From Medicago truncatula (lineage: Eukaryota > Streptophyta > Magnoliopsida > Fabales > Fabaceae): DNA of 64,000 nucleotides. Location: assembly GCF_003473485.1 (NCBI RefSeq), contig NC_053048.1:52511755-52575754 (forward strand), given 5' to 3'. Under the pieces are notes generated by a model. It ran no database searches. It was not told the DNA's origin and was given only the letters and a program-made list of their open reading frames with translations. Shown here one piece after another: positions 52,702 to 63,720 of this stretch (position 1 is the stretch's first letter; each line of letters opens with the position of its first letter). The position numbers were made by a program, and so were the translations under genes.

Positions 52702-53638
52702 GACCATTTACAATGGCTTGTTGAATACCATATTCAACATGTTGAGACTATTGGAGGAGACTATTGAATATGAGGGAAGAGGAGAGAGGTGTTGAAAAGG
52801 TTCAACATGTTGAAAGCCTGGCCCGCATTGACACGTGGCTTGTTACGATTGGCTGCTTGGATTTTTATTTTCTTAATAATTTGGACTCAATTATTTCATA
52901 GCAAATAAAAAAAATTATTTTTTTTTACCAAAATTCGTGATTTTTTTTTCTCTACAAATAGAAATTTGGATCATTTGATTTGGACACAGAAAAAAAATCA
53001 AATTTTTCACTCTCTTAATCTTATTATTATCATTTCTTTTGAAGTTTTAGTCTTTGTTTAGTAAAATGGATCCCAATAATAATCAATTCAAACCCAAAAT
53101 TCTTCTGATTAATCATTTAGCTACCAAAATCCCTACAATTATCAACAGCCAAATCAATTTCCCAACCAACATCTTCAAAACCCAAATCAATTTTAAGTTA
53201 TACTTAAATAATTACTTGTGTGTTGTATGCTTAGTTTGTTGTCTTCCATTTTAAGTTATTTGTGTGTCGCGTGTTTAGTTTGTTGTCTTGCATTTTAAGT
53301 TATTTGTGTGTCGCATTTTAAGTTAAGAAAATAAAAATAAATTATTTTACAAAATTTTGTTTTTCCAAAAAAAAAAAAAACTAAAAAATAAATAGTTGAT
53401 TGTATTATTTTAATTTAATTATAATCGATAATTTTAGTTAATTATAAAAACAAAAATATAAAATTAAATAAGAATAAGAAATAAAAGGTGGTGGGGTAGG
53501 GTGTTGAATGAAAAAACTATTGGAGAGGTAAAAATTGAATGGGTGTTGAATTATGAGAGAAAAAATGATGTGGAGTGTTGGGAATTGAAAAAGTGGTTGT
53601 TGAAGGGTATTGAAATTTTTTTCCCATTGTACATGGTC
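52702..53638. mobile_element. PIF/Harbinger-type non-autonomous element
   Basis: 937 bp with termini GACCATTTACAATGG at the left and CCATTGTACATGGTC at the right, flanked by TAA on both sides (52699-52701 and 53639-53641), the target size and sequence of PIF/Harbinger. An interior frame near 53067 starts MDPNNNQF with Asn/Pro-rich sequence, reminiscent of the N-terminus of the Myb-like ORF1 of these elements, and soon decays. No transposase is present. Confidence 0.78.
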
Positions 53639-53825
53639 TAAGATGAAGTTTGGTTGTCCAATCACATACATATGTCCAATATTTAAAATAATAATAATAA
53701 TAATGTAACACTCTAATACAACTCGAAATCAACAATTAGTTCATAAGATGAAGTTTAGTTGTCCAATCACATACATATGTTCAATATTTAAAATAATGAT
53801 AATAATGTAAGACTCTAATATAACT
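53639..53825. repeat. Tandem duplication flanking the Harbinger insertion
   Basis: A roughly 95-bp unit (ATCAACAATTAGTTCATAAG, then ATGAAGTTTAGTTGTCCAAT...) is present twice. The left copy is split by the Harbinger element (52683-52701 plus 53639-53722), and the right copy (about 53727-53822) is uninterrupted. Confidence 0.75.
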
Positions 53826-54716
53826 TCAATAACATAAATATGAAGCGTCAAACAATATTAAATATACAAGTTGTCTTTTGTTTCATTTTGCTTTTGGTGC
53901 GAGTACATTTTTTGCTTGTGCAAATATTTTCTATTGCCTTTTTTTTTTCAATAACTAACATCAGAGACTCATGATTAATGTTTTGATCAAGAGATAAAAA
54001 ATAAATTGTGTATAATGAAACTATGTGTAAAAGACGAGCATTTAGTTTTTCTTAATTTAGAAATTATTTTTTAATATAAGATTTTTATTTTTGGTTTCTT
54101 TAATATGAATTCTCAAAGTATAAGTTAGCAAAATCCTTTGTTAATGTCTATTCAATCTAATTGTAATTATTTGCTTTTGCTAAAGTTGTTTATCTTGATT
54201 AATGAAGTTGTTTGTCTAAAAGAAGAAGAAAAAACAATTGCAGCACTTCATATAATGGTGGATAGAGAAATGTTAAGATGGTCTTGATTGTTGTGTGATT
54301 AGTGTCTTTATTTATTTTTTTGGTACATGATTAGTTAGTCTTTAAAGGAGCATATTTGGAAGGAAAATAAAGCTACAGTCATTAGGTCTCAAGTTTATAC
54401 CAATGAAAAAGATAGAGCAGTTGCTCTCAATTATCTTATCTGTGATGGATGAAAATTTTTTGGATTTTAATTTTTTTTTTATAGCATTGACTTTAATTTT
54501 GTCATCTCTGAGAAGAAGAATTGACATTTATATATTTGAACAATTAAAAGATAATGTTTGTAAAAATACATGTAAAGTTGATGAACATTTGATGGTTTTT
54601 ATTTTTAGAATTTTGCGAATAAAAAATAATTTAAAAATATAATTGATTGATTTAAACTTGTGAGCTCATCATCATTACACACACATCGACAATTTAAAAA
54701 TCTCATATTTTTTAAT
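53826..54716. other. Intergenic, nothing recognised
   Basis: AT-rich; open frames here have no domain or compositional support. Confidence 0.4.
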
Positions 54717-54852
54717 TAAGTAATCTAGTGGTTAAAGCTCGTAGATTTTAAATGTGAAGAAGTGAAAAGTATGTGGTTCGAACCTCCTCCATGCATAATG
54801 TTGTCCTTGCAACTAACAATTGAGTTGCGCTTACATGACACAATCTAATATT
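54717..54852 (-). mobile_element. tRNA-derived SINE
   Basis: On the minus strand, box A-like GCGCAACTCAATTGTTAG and box B GGAGGTTCGAACCAC are in correct order about 40 bp apart. Same general family as the SINEs at 13018 and 36896. Confidence 0.6.
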
Positions 54853-54871
54853 TTTTGAATAGAACTTCGTT

Positions 54872-54902
<31 letters not shown>

Positions 54903-55783
54903 GGGGTTTGCTACAATAGACCCACTCAATTTCATGAAGGTCTATTTTAGCAACCAACACCTTTTCATTTTGACAAAAAGACCCTTATTTTTTGTTTTTT
55001 GTAAAATTAAAACTAAAGGATGCAATCGTAATTTTCATTTAAATGTTGAATTTTTTCTTGTTTTTTTTTTGTCCGAGAACTCTTCAGGTCCAATTCACTC
55101 TCTTTCTTCCTTTATTGTTTTTGTTATCCCTCTCCCTCTTAAACGTGTTCACCTTAATCTCCAATTCCCCAGCTTCATTAAAATAAATCAACATACCCAG
55201 AAACCAATTCTTTTCATTTCTTCCACAGCCTCATTAACAACAAGTTGTTGCACTTGATTGAAGAAATAGTAAAAAGAATAGAAAAGGGACAACTAAGAAA
55301 CGTGAAAGAAGAAGCTGTTAATGGAAGAGAGGCAATAGAAGACAAAGAAGAAGAAAGTAACAATAACGACTAATTTCACCTTGATCATTATTCAAAATAA
55401 AAAAGATTGAGTTTGATGCTTCATGTTTAAATTGTTTTGATGCCCTTTAATTTCATTGTGTTTGATGCTTGATTGTTCAATTCATTAAGATGCCAATTAA
55501 ACCTAACTACCAATCCTTTCAATGAAACATCCTCCGGCGGTTACGACGCAGAAAAATAAAACCCAAGGGTTGTGAAAGAAGAAGGATGATAGAGAAGGAG
55601 GAAAGAGATTGAGGGTTTCTCGGAAAAGAAAAACAAAAAATCTATCCTTTGAGTAAATTACATTTATGCCCTTCAATTTTATTTGTCCAAAAAACAAAAA
55701 ACAAGGGTCTTTTTGTCAAAATGAAAAGGTGTTGGTTGCTAAAATAGACCTTCATGAAATTGAGTGGGTCTATTGTAGCAAAC

Positions 55784-55786
<3 letters not shown>
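54903..55786. mobile_element. TIR element flanked by (AT)n, 884 bp
   Basis: The terminal inverted repeats match over about 100 bp with only a couple of differences (GGGGTTTGCTACAATAGACC at the left, GAGGTTTGCTACAATAGACC reversed at the right). (AT)n abuts each end (54877-54902 and 55787-55851). The interior has CT-rich and GAAGAA-rich stretches but no convincing protein. Long TIRs suggest a Mutator-like origin, while the TA-repeat target resembles rice Micron-type MITEs. Confidence 0.8.

Positions 55787-55851
<65 letters not shown>
55787..55851. repeat. (AT)n microsatellite shared by two TIR elements
   Basis: About 65 bp of pure AT between the right end of one TIR element and the left end of the next. 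Confidence 0.9.
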
Positions 55852-55854
<3 letters not shown>

Positions 55855-56436
55855 GGCATATCAAATGAGAATGAGTATCTTATGTGAGAATGGTGAGAAT
55901 AAATTACATCTGTTAGATTAAAAATAATGGGTGAGATTAAAGCATCACTTGAATGACTTGTGTGCCAAGCATGTGACCAGTTCTCTCCCTTTTTCCATCA
56001 TTCACGCTTCATTCATGTGTGTCACTGGTTTTCTTCTCCCTCTTATGGGTTTGTGGTTCCATCTTCCACCGATCCTTCGTATACCATCTTTCATCCCCTT
56101 TTGACAGTTTCCATCTAATTTCTTCTAATTTTACTTTTTAGAATTTAGGGATTGGATTTTTTTTCTATTTCAATTTCAATCTGTCCTGCGTTTCAATTTC
56201 ATCTGCAATCAATCTGCCGCAATCTCGATTTTGATTTTGATGGTTCTGTTGCAAGTAGACAATAACCCTATGACCAATTATAATAACCCTATCACCATTT
56301 GAAGACTGGAAGAAAGACAGAAAGAAATTAACAATTTAAAACTTTTGAAGAAGGAATAAATAATAATAACCTTGTCAAAAACAAACAAACAATTGTTACA
56401 TGTTATCAACGTTTGAGGAAAGGAAAAAGAAAAAAC

Positions 56437-58573
56437 TGTTGAGGCAAAATCCCTAATTAATTTTAAAGATAATAAACTTTAATGATTAAGGATTAAATGG
56501 ACTTTGATTAATTCCTTGGTATTTAACTTGTGCTCTTGAGTGTTTTCACTAAGACAGTTCAGAAAGTTAGTTCAGAATGTTGATCAGAGAGTTGATCAGA
56601 ACGTTATGATGAGAGTTCAGAAGGTCGTTCAGAAGCAACCCTGTTCAGAAGCAACCCAGTTCAGAAGGTTGTTCAGAAGCAACCAAGATTTATCAAGAAC
56701 ATGAAGAGCATGCAAGTACACTTGACGTGAATAAAAGGTCCAGAAAAGTACATCTGCATGGATCTATCAACAAATAAAGGCATGGACAAGGATCTATGTC
56801 AAAAGGATCTTTAATGTTCATCAAAGACTATGAACATTAAAGTACTAGGAATATTCCAAAGAGAATATTGTCATAGATGATGCATTCACTGCACTTCAGT
56901 TGTATCTTACTATTAGGTTTGATTACATTAAAAGTTAAGTCTTATAAATCAACCTAAAGTAAGAACAAATGGAACATTCTGAGATCAGAATGTTCACTTC
57001 TGCACATGCTTCCAGCCATGAACAGTGTAGTTGGTGGAAAGATGGAAAAGCTAGCAAAGGAGATCTTGCATCAGAGATAACGTGTACTCTGATATGAATC
57101 AAGCAAATCTCCTTGAAGCATGGGCCTGAAGATTACAGATCCACTATCCTCTCTCTCTCTCTCTTGCACCAAATCCAAGACAGATTTGATTCAACTTTAT
57201 CTTACTTTTTCAAGCAACTTTTGATGCATATGGAGAAGTAACTTTTGAAGGATAAAACTTGAACAAATCTCATGTCACGTATGGAATGGACCCAGAAACT
57301 CATCTGACATTCATCCTTGATGAACCCAGATGAAGAACATCGTGAATATCAAACATTCTGATGAAGAACACAACAACATTCTGATGTTCATCCTGGGAAC
57401 TCAACAACATTCTGATGTTCAGAATGTTCACCCAGATTTTCAAGTAAAAGCTTGTGGGGCCCAGGACACGTGGCATAACACCATTGGTCACCTTACAACG
57501 GCTATATGAGCCCAAAGACTCTATAAATAGAGATCAAAGGCTCAGCATTACTTGCACCATTGCAAAGCATACAAGAAAACAACAAAGATTGTTTGAAGCT
57601 CTTGCAAAACTGAAATTGATCAATCTCTAAGGCTTTCGTCTACTTACTGCAAATCAATACTTTTTGTTATCTCTTTCAAAGATAACTTCTTCTTCCTCCT
57701 CTGTTTGTTTATCAAACATTCAAACTCCACACAAATTGCAAAGCATACAAGAAAACAACAAAGATTGTTTGAAGCTCTTGCAAATTGAAATTGATCAATC
57801 TCTAAGGCTCTTGTTTCCTTAGTGTACATCAATACTCTTTGTTATCTCTTTAAAGATAACACTTTATTCCTTTCTTCTCTTGTCTGATTTCAATCATTCA
57901 AGCTTCAAACATCCTGTAAAGTCTCATCTAGCTTTAGGGGTACTAAAGTGTTAGTTTGAGCTAAAGGTGCAAAAGTCTAAGTGGGTAACTTAGCAAGAAG
58001 AAAAGAAAGTCTCATCTAGCTTTAGGGGTACTAAAGTGTTAGTTTGAGCAGAAGGAGCAAAAGTCTAAGTGGGCAACTTAGCAAGAAGAAAAACAAATCT
58101 CATCTAGCTTTAGGGGTACTAAAGTGTTAGTTTGGGCTGAGTTTGTAAAAGTCTAAGTGGTTAACTTAGCAACAAGGTGCAAGCCTGCTGAGACTTAGAG
58201 AATACAGAGTTGTAAGTGTTCAGGTGAACACATATTGTAAGGTGCAGGATTTGAGAGGTTATCTCAAGCATCATAGTGGAAACTCTCACAAGATTGTGAG
58301 GAGTGGACTAACCTACATTGGGGGAACCACTATAAATTCTCCGTGTGTTGATTCTCTCTTCCCTATACTCTTTACTTATTGCACACACAACACACACAAA
58401 CACATTTACTTTATTAAACTGTTTTTGCACTCAAACATCAGAACGTTCTGAAGTCTGCTTTTAACTTAACCATTCCAAGTTTGAACTTGAGAATCAATTT
58501 TAAGTTACAGGTTTAATTTTTAAAGGGTCACAATTCAAACCCCCCATTCCTTGTGACTATTTTATCTACTTCA
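56437..58573 (+). mobile_element. Solo LTR of a large copia-type retrotransposon (2137 bp)
   Basis: Begins TGTTGAGGCAAAATCC and ends ...CTACTTCA (TG...CA) with the perfect 5-bp target duplication AAAAC at 56432-56436 and 58574-58578. Contains TATAAATA near 57521, many GTTCAGAA/ATTCTGATG phrases, a 176-bp direct duplication (units starting 57561 and 57737) and three 88-bp tandem units (starts 57922, 58010, 58098). Length and style recall the SIRE/Maximus lineage, from memory. With no second LTR or internal region it is a recombination product. Confidence 0.82.
57922..58185 (+). repeat. Three 88-bp tandem units in the solo LTR
   Basis: The phrase TCTCATCTAGCTTTAGGGGT recurs at 57922, 58010 and 58098, exactly 88 bp apart, and the remainder of each unit (AAAAGTCTAAGTGG...AACTTAGCAA) is well conserved. 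Confidence 0.9.
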
Positions 58574-58790
58574 AAAACGTGAAGCAGTATTGATGAAGGA
58601 AAAAGAAAGTTCAAGCGGTATGAGGATATGAAATGCGCGTGCGTGAACGATTGAAAAGATGGAGAGAATTGGTCACATGCTACATGAGTCATTTAAGTGA
58701 TGCTTTAATCTCACCCATTATTTTTAATCTGACGGCTGTAATTTATTCTCACCATTCTCGCATAAGATACCCATTCTCATGTGATATGCC

Positions 58791-58793
<3 letters not shown>

Positions 58794-58869
<76 letters not shown>
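58794..58869. repeat. (AT)n microsatellite
   Basis: About 76 bp of AT dinucleotide at the right end of the TIR element. Confidence 0.9.
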
Positions 58870-58870
<1 letters not shown>

Positions 58871-59880
58871 CATAAAAGATCAATTTGGGAAGAAAAACAA
58901 TTTAAAAGACCAATTGGAAAAACTAGTATTAAATTACTTTTATATTTAGTTGTCTTTTCTTGTGGAAGTTAACTTCTAATTTGGGAATGGAAGTTAACTT
59001 AAATGAGTATTTTTCTTTATCACTTACTTAAATTTTTGTTACGAGCTTTCACAATGATTGTAAGTTGTAGAGTTTTATTTGTGATTTCAGTTGCTTTGTT
59101 TATCGTTGAAACCAAATATTTAACGCCTTTTAAATTATGTTATCGAGATTCTCAAATATTTTTTAAGATTATCCCATGCAACAACATTTTAAGTCCTAAA
59201 TAGTATGTACAAAGATACTCAATCCAGTTAAGGGGTGGATTTTAAATTGCAACTGACAAGAATGAACGGTTAGAGAACTTATGTTGTCAGATATGAATCC
59301 TCTCGTTCATAATTCTACATCTTTCCACTTCTTTACTAAAATAACAAAAAAATGAAAAGAAAGTAAGACTAAGAGATGATTGAGAATTTGAGAGAGATGT
59401 AGAAAGAGTATGTAAGAGAGTATCCAAATTAAAATGCTATTAAAGAATAAATGATGAATGAAAGATCTAATAGTTAGACGTATGTTTGAAAAACACTAAA
59501 ATCATGGTGAACCATACAACAAACATTAGAACTTCTAAATTTTACGGTGAAAGAGCTCCAAACTCATAGTGATGGTTGCACAATGGTCGACCAAACACAC
59601 ATTATCTTTAAGAAAGGGGTCTATATCCATAAACTTATTATATATCATGTCTATCTTTCTCATCATCACTCCAATTTAGACGGTTTAAAATCCGATGTCT
59701 CGAGCAAGATAACCAAGTAGTTTGCCGCCGGCTTACATTTAAAGGCACTCTCACCGTTTTTCTTAAAGCTGCAACTGATAGCTTCGTCTCAACGTGCGGG
59801 CTTAACGTGGGTCATACCGTAATTTATGAAAGAACCAAACACATCCAAAGTGTAGTAGAAAAAGAGGTGTATTATAGAGA
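58870..59880. other. Intergenic, nothing recognised
   Basis: AT-rich. Short open frames without domain support. Confidence 0.4.
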
Positions 59881-60029
59881 AATGATACATGTACAACTAT
59901 TTTGTGACAACTTTTGACAACTTTCTATCTCATACTCACATGTTGTTTTTATCCTCTCTCTTTCTTTTTTCTCTCCATTATTTTTGACCAATAAAATAAG
60001 AAAAGAACTTGACATGTACAAGTATCATT
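59881..60029. mobile_element. Small TIR MITE
   Basis: The left end AATGATACATGTACAAC and the reversed right end CAATGATACTTGTACATG bracket about 149 bp of CT-rich sequence, 0.5 kb upstream of the WD40 gene. Confidence 0.6.
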
Positions 60030-60545
60030 GCGGGTGCAAATAGTAACTCCACTAACATCACCACCCCTTTCACACTGCACCAAAAAAATTCAAAACTAAA
60101 AAGAAAAAACAGAAAAGAAAATGTAAGAAAGGAAGAAGAAAGCTGGAAAAAAAATAAACAAAAAGGAAGAAAAATAGTTTGAAGCATAGATCATTGATCT
60201 CCATTTTACTTCACCAAAAGCACAATCACACTCAAACCACAATTCAATCCTCCAAAGTTATATCTCATAAGTACTTATTGTTTCGAATAATCTCATAAGT
60301 ACTTCACAGAGCAAGTTTATGCTTATTCTCCGTTTGGTTACTCAGAAAACGAGATACATAAGTACTAAAGAGCATGGTTGTTGTAGACGGAAGAGATTTA
60401 TAACTCCGTTCCGTTAAGGTGCATTTCTCAAATCTAAACGGAGTGTGAATTTTCACCAGATTTGAACAGAATCTGAAACCGCGATTCCGATCTCAACAAC
60501 TTCTAGAATCAATTTTCTTCACAATCACTTATTTCGTAGAACGAA
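60030..60545 (+). promoter_or_regulatory. Promoter and leader of the WD40 gene
   Basis: Region between the MITE and the ATG. The last 150 bases are less AT-rich (TCCGTTCCGTTAAGG, CCGCGATTCCGATCTC), as expected for a 5' leader. No TATA box is clear. Confidence 0.4.
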
Positions 60546-62205
60546 ATGCTGCGTTTAAAAGCATTTCGTCCTTCCAGCGATAAAATCGTTAAGATCCAAT
60601 TGCATCCGACGCATCCATGGATGGTTACTGCTGATGATTCAGATCGGGTTTCTGTTTGGAATTGGGAACACCGTCAGGTAAACTTGATTCTTCATTTTTC
60701 GTTTCGGTTTTGGTTTTTTCTGTTATTTTGTTTTGATTGAAGCGTTTTTCAGGTGATTTATGAGTTGAAAGCTGGTGGAGTCGATGAACGACGGTTAGTC
60801 GGCGCAAAATTGGAGAAGCTTGCTGAAGGAGAAAGAGGTATAACTCGAAATTTGTAACTGTGAATTCTCAAATATAGCATTCATAATTGTTATACACTTG
60901 GCGATTGTTTGGATTGACTTATTTGAACCTATCAATTGACATCAGTATTTATGAGATTGTTTCGGAGAACTTATGAAAACAACACTTATAGGAGAACATT
61001 TTGACGTTATTTTCTCTTTTGTTATGAAGATAACTTATAATAAGCACTTATAAACGATTAGCTCTTATATATGAAAAGTGTTTATGCTATCAGTTGCAAA
61101 TTAAGCCGTTTATCCAAACATGGCCCTTGCACATTTGCTTTTATCGGATTCGTTTGGAAAAATAGATCTCATTTTCCATGAACATTACTGTGATACTAGT
61201 TTTCGTGTATATTTGGTTCCACCCACTAGGGGAAAATTGATTCTGACATATTTGCTTTTGAGTAGAATTGATTTTGCTAGAAGCTAGAATCTGTAGCTTT
61301 TAATTCTAGGATTGATTTTTACACACAAATTTGTAGCTCAACTCACTTTTACATGAATGTATCCAAACACAAATCACTTTACCTTCAACTCACTTTTAGT
61401 CAGAATCAATTCATTCAAAATCAATTCCTGTCACTGCAAAACCAAACATATCCTCCACAGTAATCGGTTCATTTTTGGCATTCTTATTGTAATTTTCATT
61501 TGTTACCGAGTCATTGTTTTTTGGGGATTTGACTAGCTATCAATGGTTGTCATATTGTTTTATTGCTCCCAATGATAAAACCTCAAATCAGGTTAACTTG
61601 CTTTATGGGTCTGAATAATACGATAATTTGTAATCATTGGGCATAGTGTTGTTCCTGTTTGGTTATGCTCTTACATTATTAGGAATTTATATTAAAGTAA
61701 ATTGTAACAAATGAGTTCCGTTTTATGCATAAAGAAAAACAACACTTTTTAAAGCATATTTTGCGGCTTTTTAACATTTTTACAATGATCTAGTATCAGA
61801 AATGTGTAACCATTTTTTTTTTTTTTGGTTTGGTAGAGTCAAGAGGAAAACCGACAGAAGCCATTCGTGGAGGAAGGTAGTATAACCTTGTTTTGTGTTT
61901 TTATATCCTTTTCTGATTTCCAAGTTTCGCTTGCTTATCATGACTATTTACTCGCCTTGAAGTGTTAAGCAGGTGACTTTTTATGATGATGATGTACGCT
62001 TTTGGCAACTTTGGCATAATCGTTCTGCAGCGGCAGAGGCACCAACAGCTGTACATACTTCAGCTTTTAGTTCTCCTGCCCCATCAACAAAAGGGAGGCA
62101 TTTTCTTGTCATATGTTGTTTAAACAAAGCTATATTTTTGGACCTGGTGACGATGCGTGGCCGTGATGTACCAAAGCAAGAGCTTGATAACAAGTCCCTA
62201 CACTG
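60546..62205 (+). CDS. TWD40-2: WD40 protein of the TPLATE complex, TWD40-2-like (5' part)
   Basis: TWD40-2 is a subunit of the TPLATE complex, the plant adaptor for clathrin-mediated endocytosis at the plasma membrane. Four exons are visible: 60546-60677, 60753-60837, 61837-61876 and 61963-62205. They encode about the first 166 residues. The frame then passes into a GTAAGT donor at 62206, and no further exon is seen before the window ends. Conserved phrases are MLRLKAFRPSSDKIVKIQLH, HPTHPWMVTADDSDRVSVWN (the first WD repeat, 'VWNWEHRQ'), GGVDERRLVGAKLEKLAEG, VKQVTFYDDDVRFWQLW, CCLNKAIFLDLVTMRGRDVP and KQELDNKSLH. The identification rests on my recollection of the Arabidopsis protein. The gene is partial because of the window edge, and its introns carry several transposon fragments. 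Confidence 0.82.
60899..61128. mobile_element. MITE in WD40 gene intron 2
   Basis: Left GATTGTTTGGATTGACTTAT and reversed right GGGCCATGTTTGGATAAACG. Internal 'AACTTATAATAAGCACTTAT' phrases match the family seen at 34322, in the opposite orientation. Confidence 0.65.
61201..61455. mobile_element. Second MITE in WD40 gene intron 2
   Basis: The left end GTGTATATTTGGTTCCAC and right end AAAACCAAACATATCC are inverted relatives. The interior has repeated AATTGATT and TCAATTC phrases. Confidence 0.55.
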
Positions 62206-62234
62206 GTAAGTTTTAATTATGCTATTGTTGGAAA

Positions 62235-62520
62235 TTAGAGAGAGTTGGGCATGTAGAGAGAGTTGGGGTACCACCTATAGTAGAAAAGTTGGTAGAAACT
62301 CGACTTAGGTGGTTTGTGCACGTAGAGAGAATACCTGTGGATTCTGTAGTTAGGAGAGTAGATCAGATGGACCTAGAAAAACGAAAGAGAAACTATTGGG
62401 AAGGATCTAGAGATAAATGAGTTGGTGAAAGACATGGTTTTTGATAGAACACTATGGCGTCATTTGATTCATGTAGTTGACCCCGCTTAGTGGATAAGGT
62501 TTGGTTGTTGTTGTATTGTT
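62235..62520 (+). mobile_element. 3' end of a LINE in WD40 gene intron 4
   Basis: The sequence decays from the C-terminus of a LINE reverse transcriptase: one frame gives GVPP...VEKLVETRL followed by a stop and WFVHVER. The end ...GTAGTTGACCCCGCTTAGTG...GTTGTTGTTG matches the common plant LINE 3' end with its (GTT)n tail. It is strongly 5' truncated. Confidence 0.65.
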
Positions 62521-63106
62521 GAAATTGCTTTGCACTATCGATTAAGGCAAGACATATTAACCATCCTATGGCTGCTGGTATTTTGTTTTTTGGTGTAATG
62601 CCTATCCATATCAACCTTTTTCTACTTTCTTTTATGACTGTTAAGCTGTCATGGAATAGTTTGATGTTCACCAACTCAAGCAATCCTTTTAAAGGGTGCT
62701 ATAAAGCCCCCTTCATGTGAGATTAAGAAAATGGCCGGGCCCATTGTGAATCTCTTATTATCAGTCATACCCTGCGTTTGCAAGAGATTAATTCCACGAC
62801 TCGAATATGTAAACTGTGATCTATTTTCACACATCAACAACTCCAACAATGCGTTTTGTCGGTCTCTAATTATAAGCACCCTTTGAAAGCACTTGCCCCT
62901 AAATTGAAGCACTCTTCCAAATTACTAGATGTATTTATTATTTTTTCCAAACATAACTCTAATTAATACTGCCTTTTTTTTAAGGAATTAATACTACTTA
63001 TTTGTCTTGGAAGATGAAAATGCAATATTAAATATATCTTTACACTATTGGCAAGTTAGTACTTTATACACAAAATGTAGACATTAATTACACTACCAAC
63101 TTAACC
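62521..63106. other. Intronic DNA of the WD40 gene, nothing recognised
   Basis: AT-rich, no exon-like segment matching the next expected WD40 sequence. Confidence 0.4.
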
Positions 63107-63205
63107 CACTTGGGTTGGCCTAGTGGTATTGGCTTGGAACCTTGGAGTGTGCTCATCTCAAGTTCGATTCTCCCCGGTGCCAATTTTGGTGGGTTAATTT
63201 GACTT
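63107..63205 (+). mobile_element. tRNA-derived SINE
   Basis: Box A-like TGGCCTAGTGGTATTGG and box B AAGTTCGATTCTCC, followed by GGTGCCAATTTTGGTGGG. Different family from the SINEs at 13018 and 36896. Confidence 0.6.
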
Positions 63206-63389
63206 CTTCAAAAAAAATTACACTATTTCTTAATATACGTGAATAGTGGGAAAGGGGTCAATTAAAAGGATCAGAGGAAGTATCAAACTGTGCCAATATT
63301 TATATATTTGCATTTTCCCGATTCATCTGGCTGGAGTCATTTATGTTTATATGTCTTTGAATTAAAAAATAAGCGGAGTCATACGACAA

Positions 63390-63720
63390 ATACTGCAGGA
63401 TTCTTGAAATTTGATAATTTTCAAGTGTTTTAGTATATATTCCTCCATAAATGGCCTCTACTGTGTGGGCTTATTGCCATATTGTTGTGGATGGCTCTTA
63501 TTTGAAAAGTGGACAAATGTCGGAGTAGAGCTTAGCGGGAGCCAGATGGGCGAGTTGATTTGTTATCTATACTATAAATGCATTATGTAATAGAGTTGTA
63601 AACTTGTAACCCTAATTTGACTCTGAAAAATACAAAGAGGCAGCCACAGTGCTCCCGGAGATGTAGGCACAACTTATCAAACCTCGTTAACTAATCTTTC
63701 TCTCATTATTTACTCTTAAT
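63390..63720 (+). repeat. Possible LTR fragment
   Basis: The phrases CTATAAATGCATTATG, CTCTGAAAAATACAAAGAGG and CAGTGCTCCCGGAGATGTAG look like the promoter and R/U5 region of a copia LTR as I remember it. Boundaries and element type are not resolved. Confidence 0.35.

Larger units (their letters stand above)
55852..58793. mobile_element. TIR element in TA microsatellite, split by a solo LTR
   Basis: The inverted ends extend about 130 bp: GGGGGCATATCAAATGAGAA at the left and GGGGGCATATCACATGAGAA reversed at the right, both continuing through GAATGGTGAGAATAAATTAC and AATAATGGGTGAGATTAAAG. (AT)n lies on both outer sides. Without the inserted 2137-bp LTR and its 5-bp duplication the element is 800 bp. 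No transposase is visible. Confidence 0.82.

Noticed and set aside
53054-53254. Possible small Asn/Pro-rich gene
   Set aside because: It lies inside the Harbinger-type element and looks like the decayed start of its Myb-like accessory ORF.
55666-55887. Open frame containing a long Ile-Tyr repeat (also at 58633-58875)
   Set aside because: It is only the translation of (AT)n microsatellites joined to TIR sequence; not a protein.
57922-58185. Regularly spaced direct repeats that might suggest an array
   Set aside because: The 88-bp units are directly abutting without spacers and sit inside an LTR of a plant retrotransposon, so this is not a CRISPR-like array.
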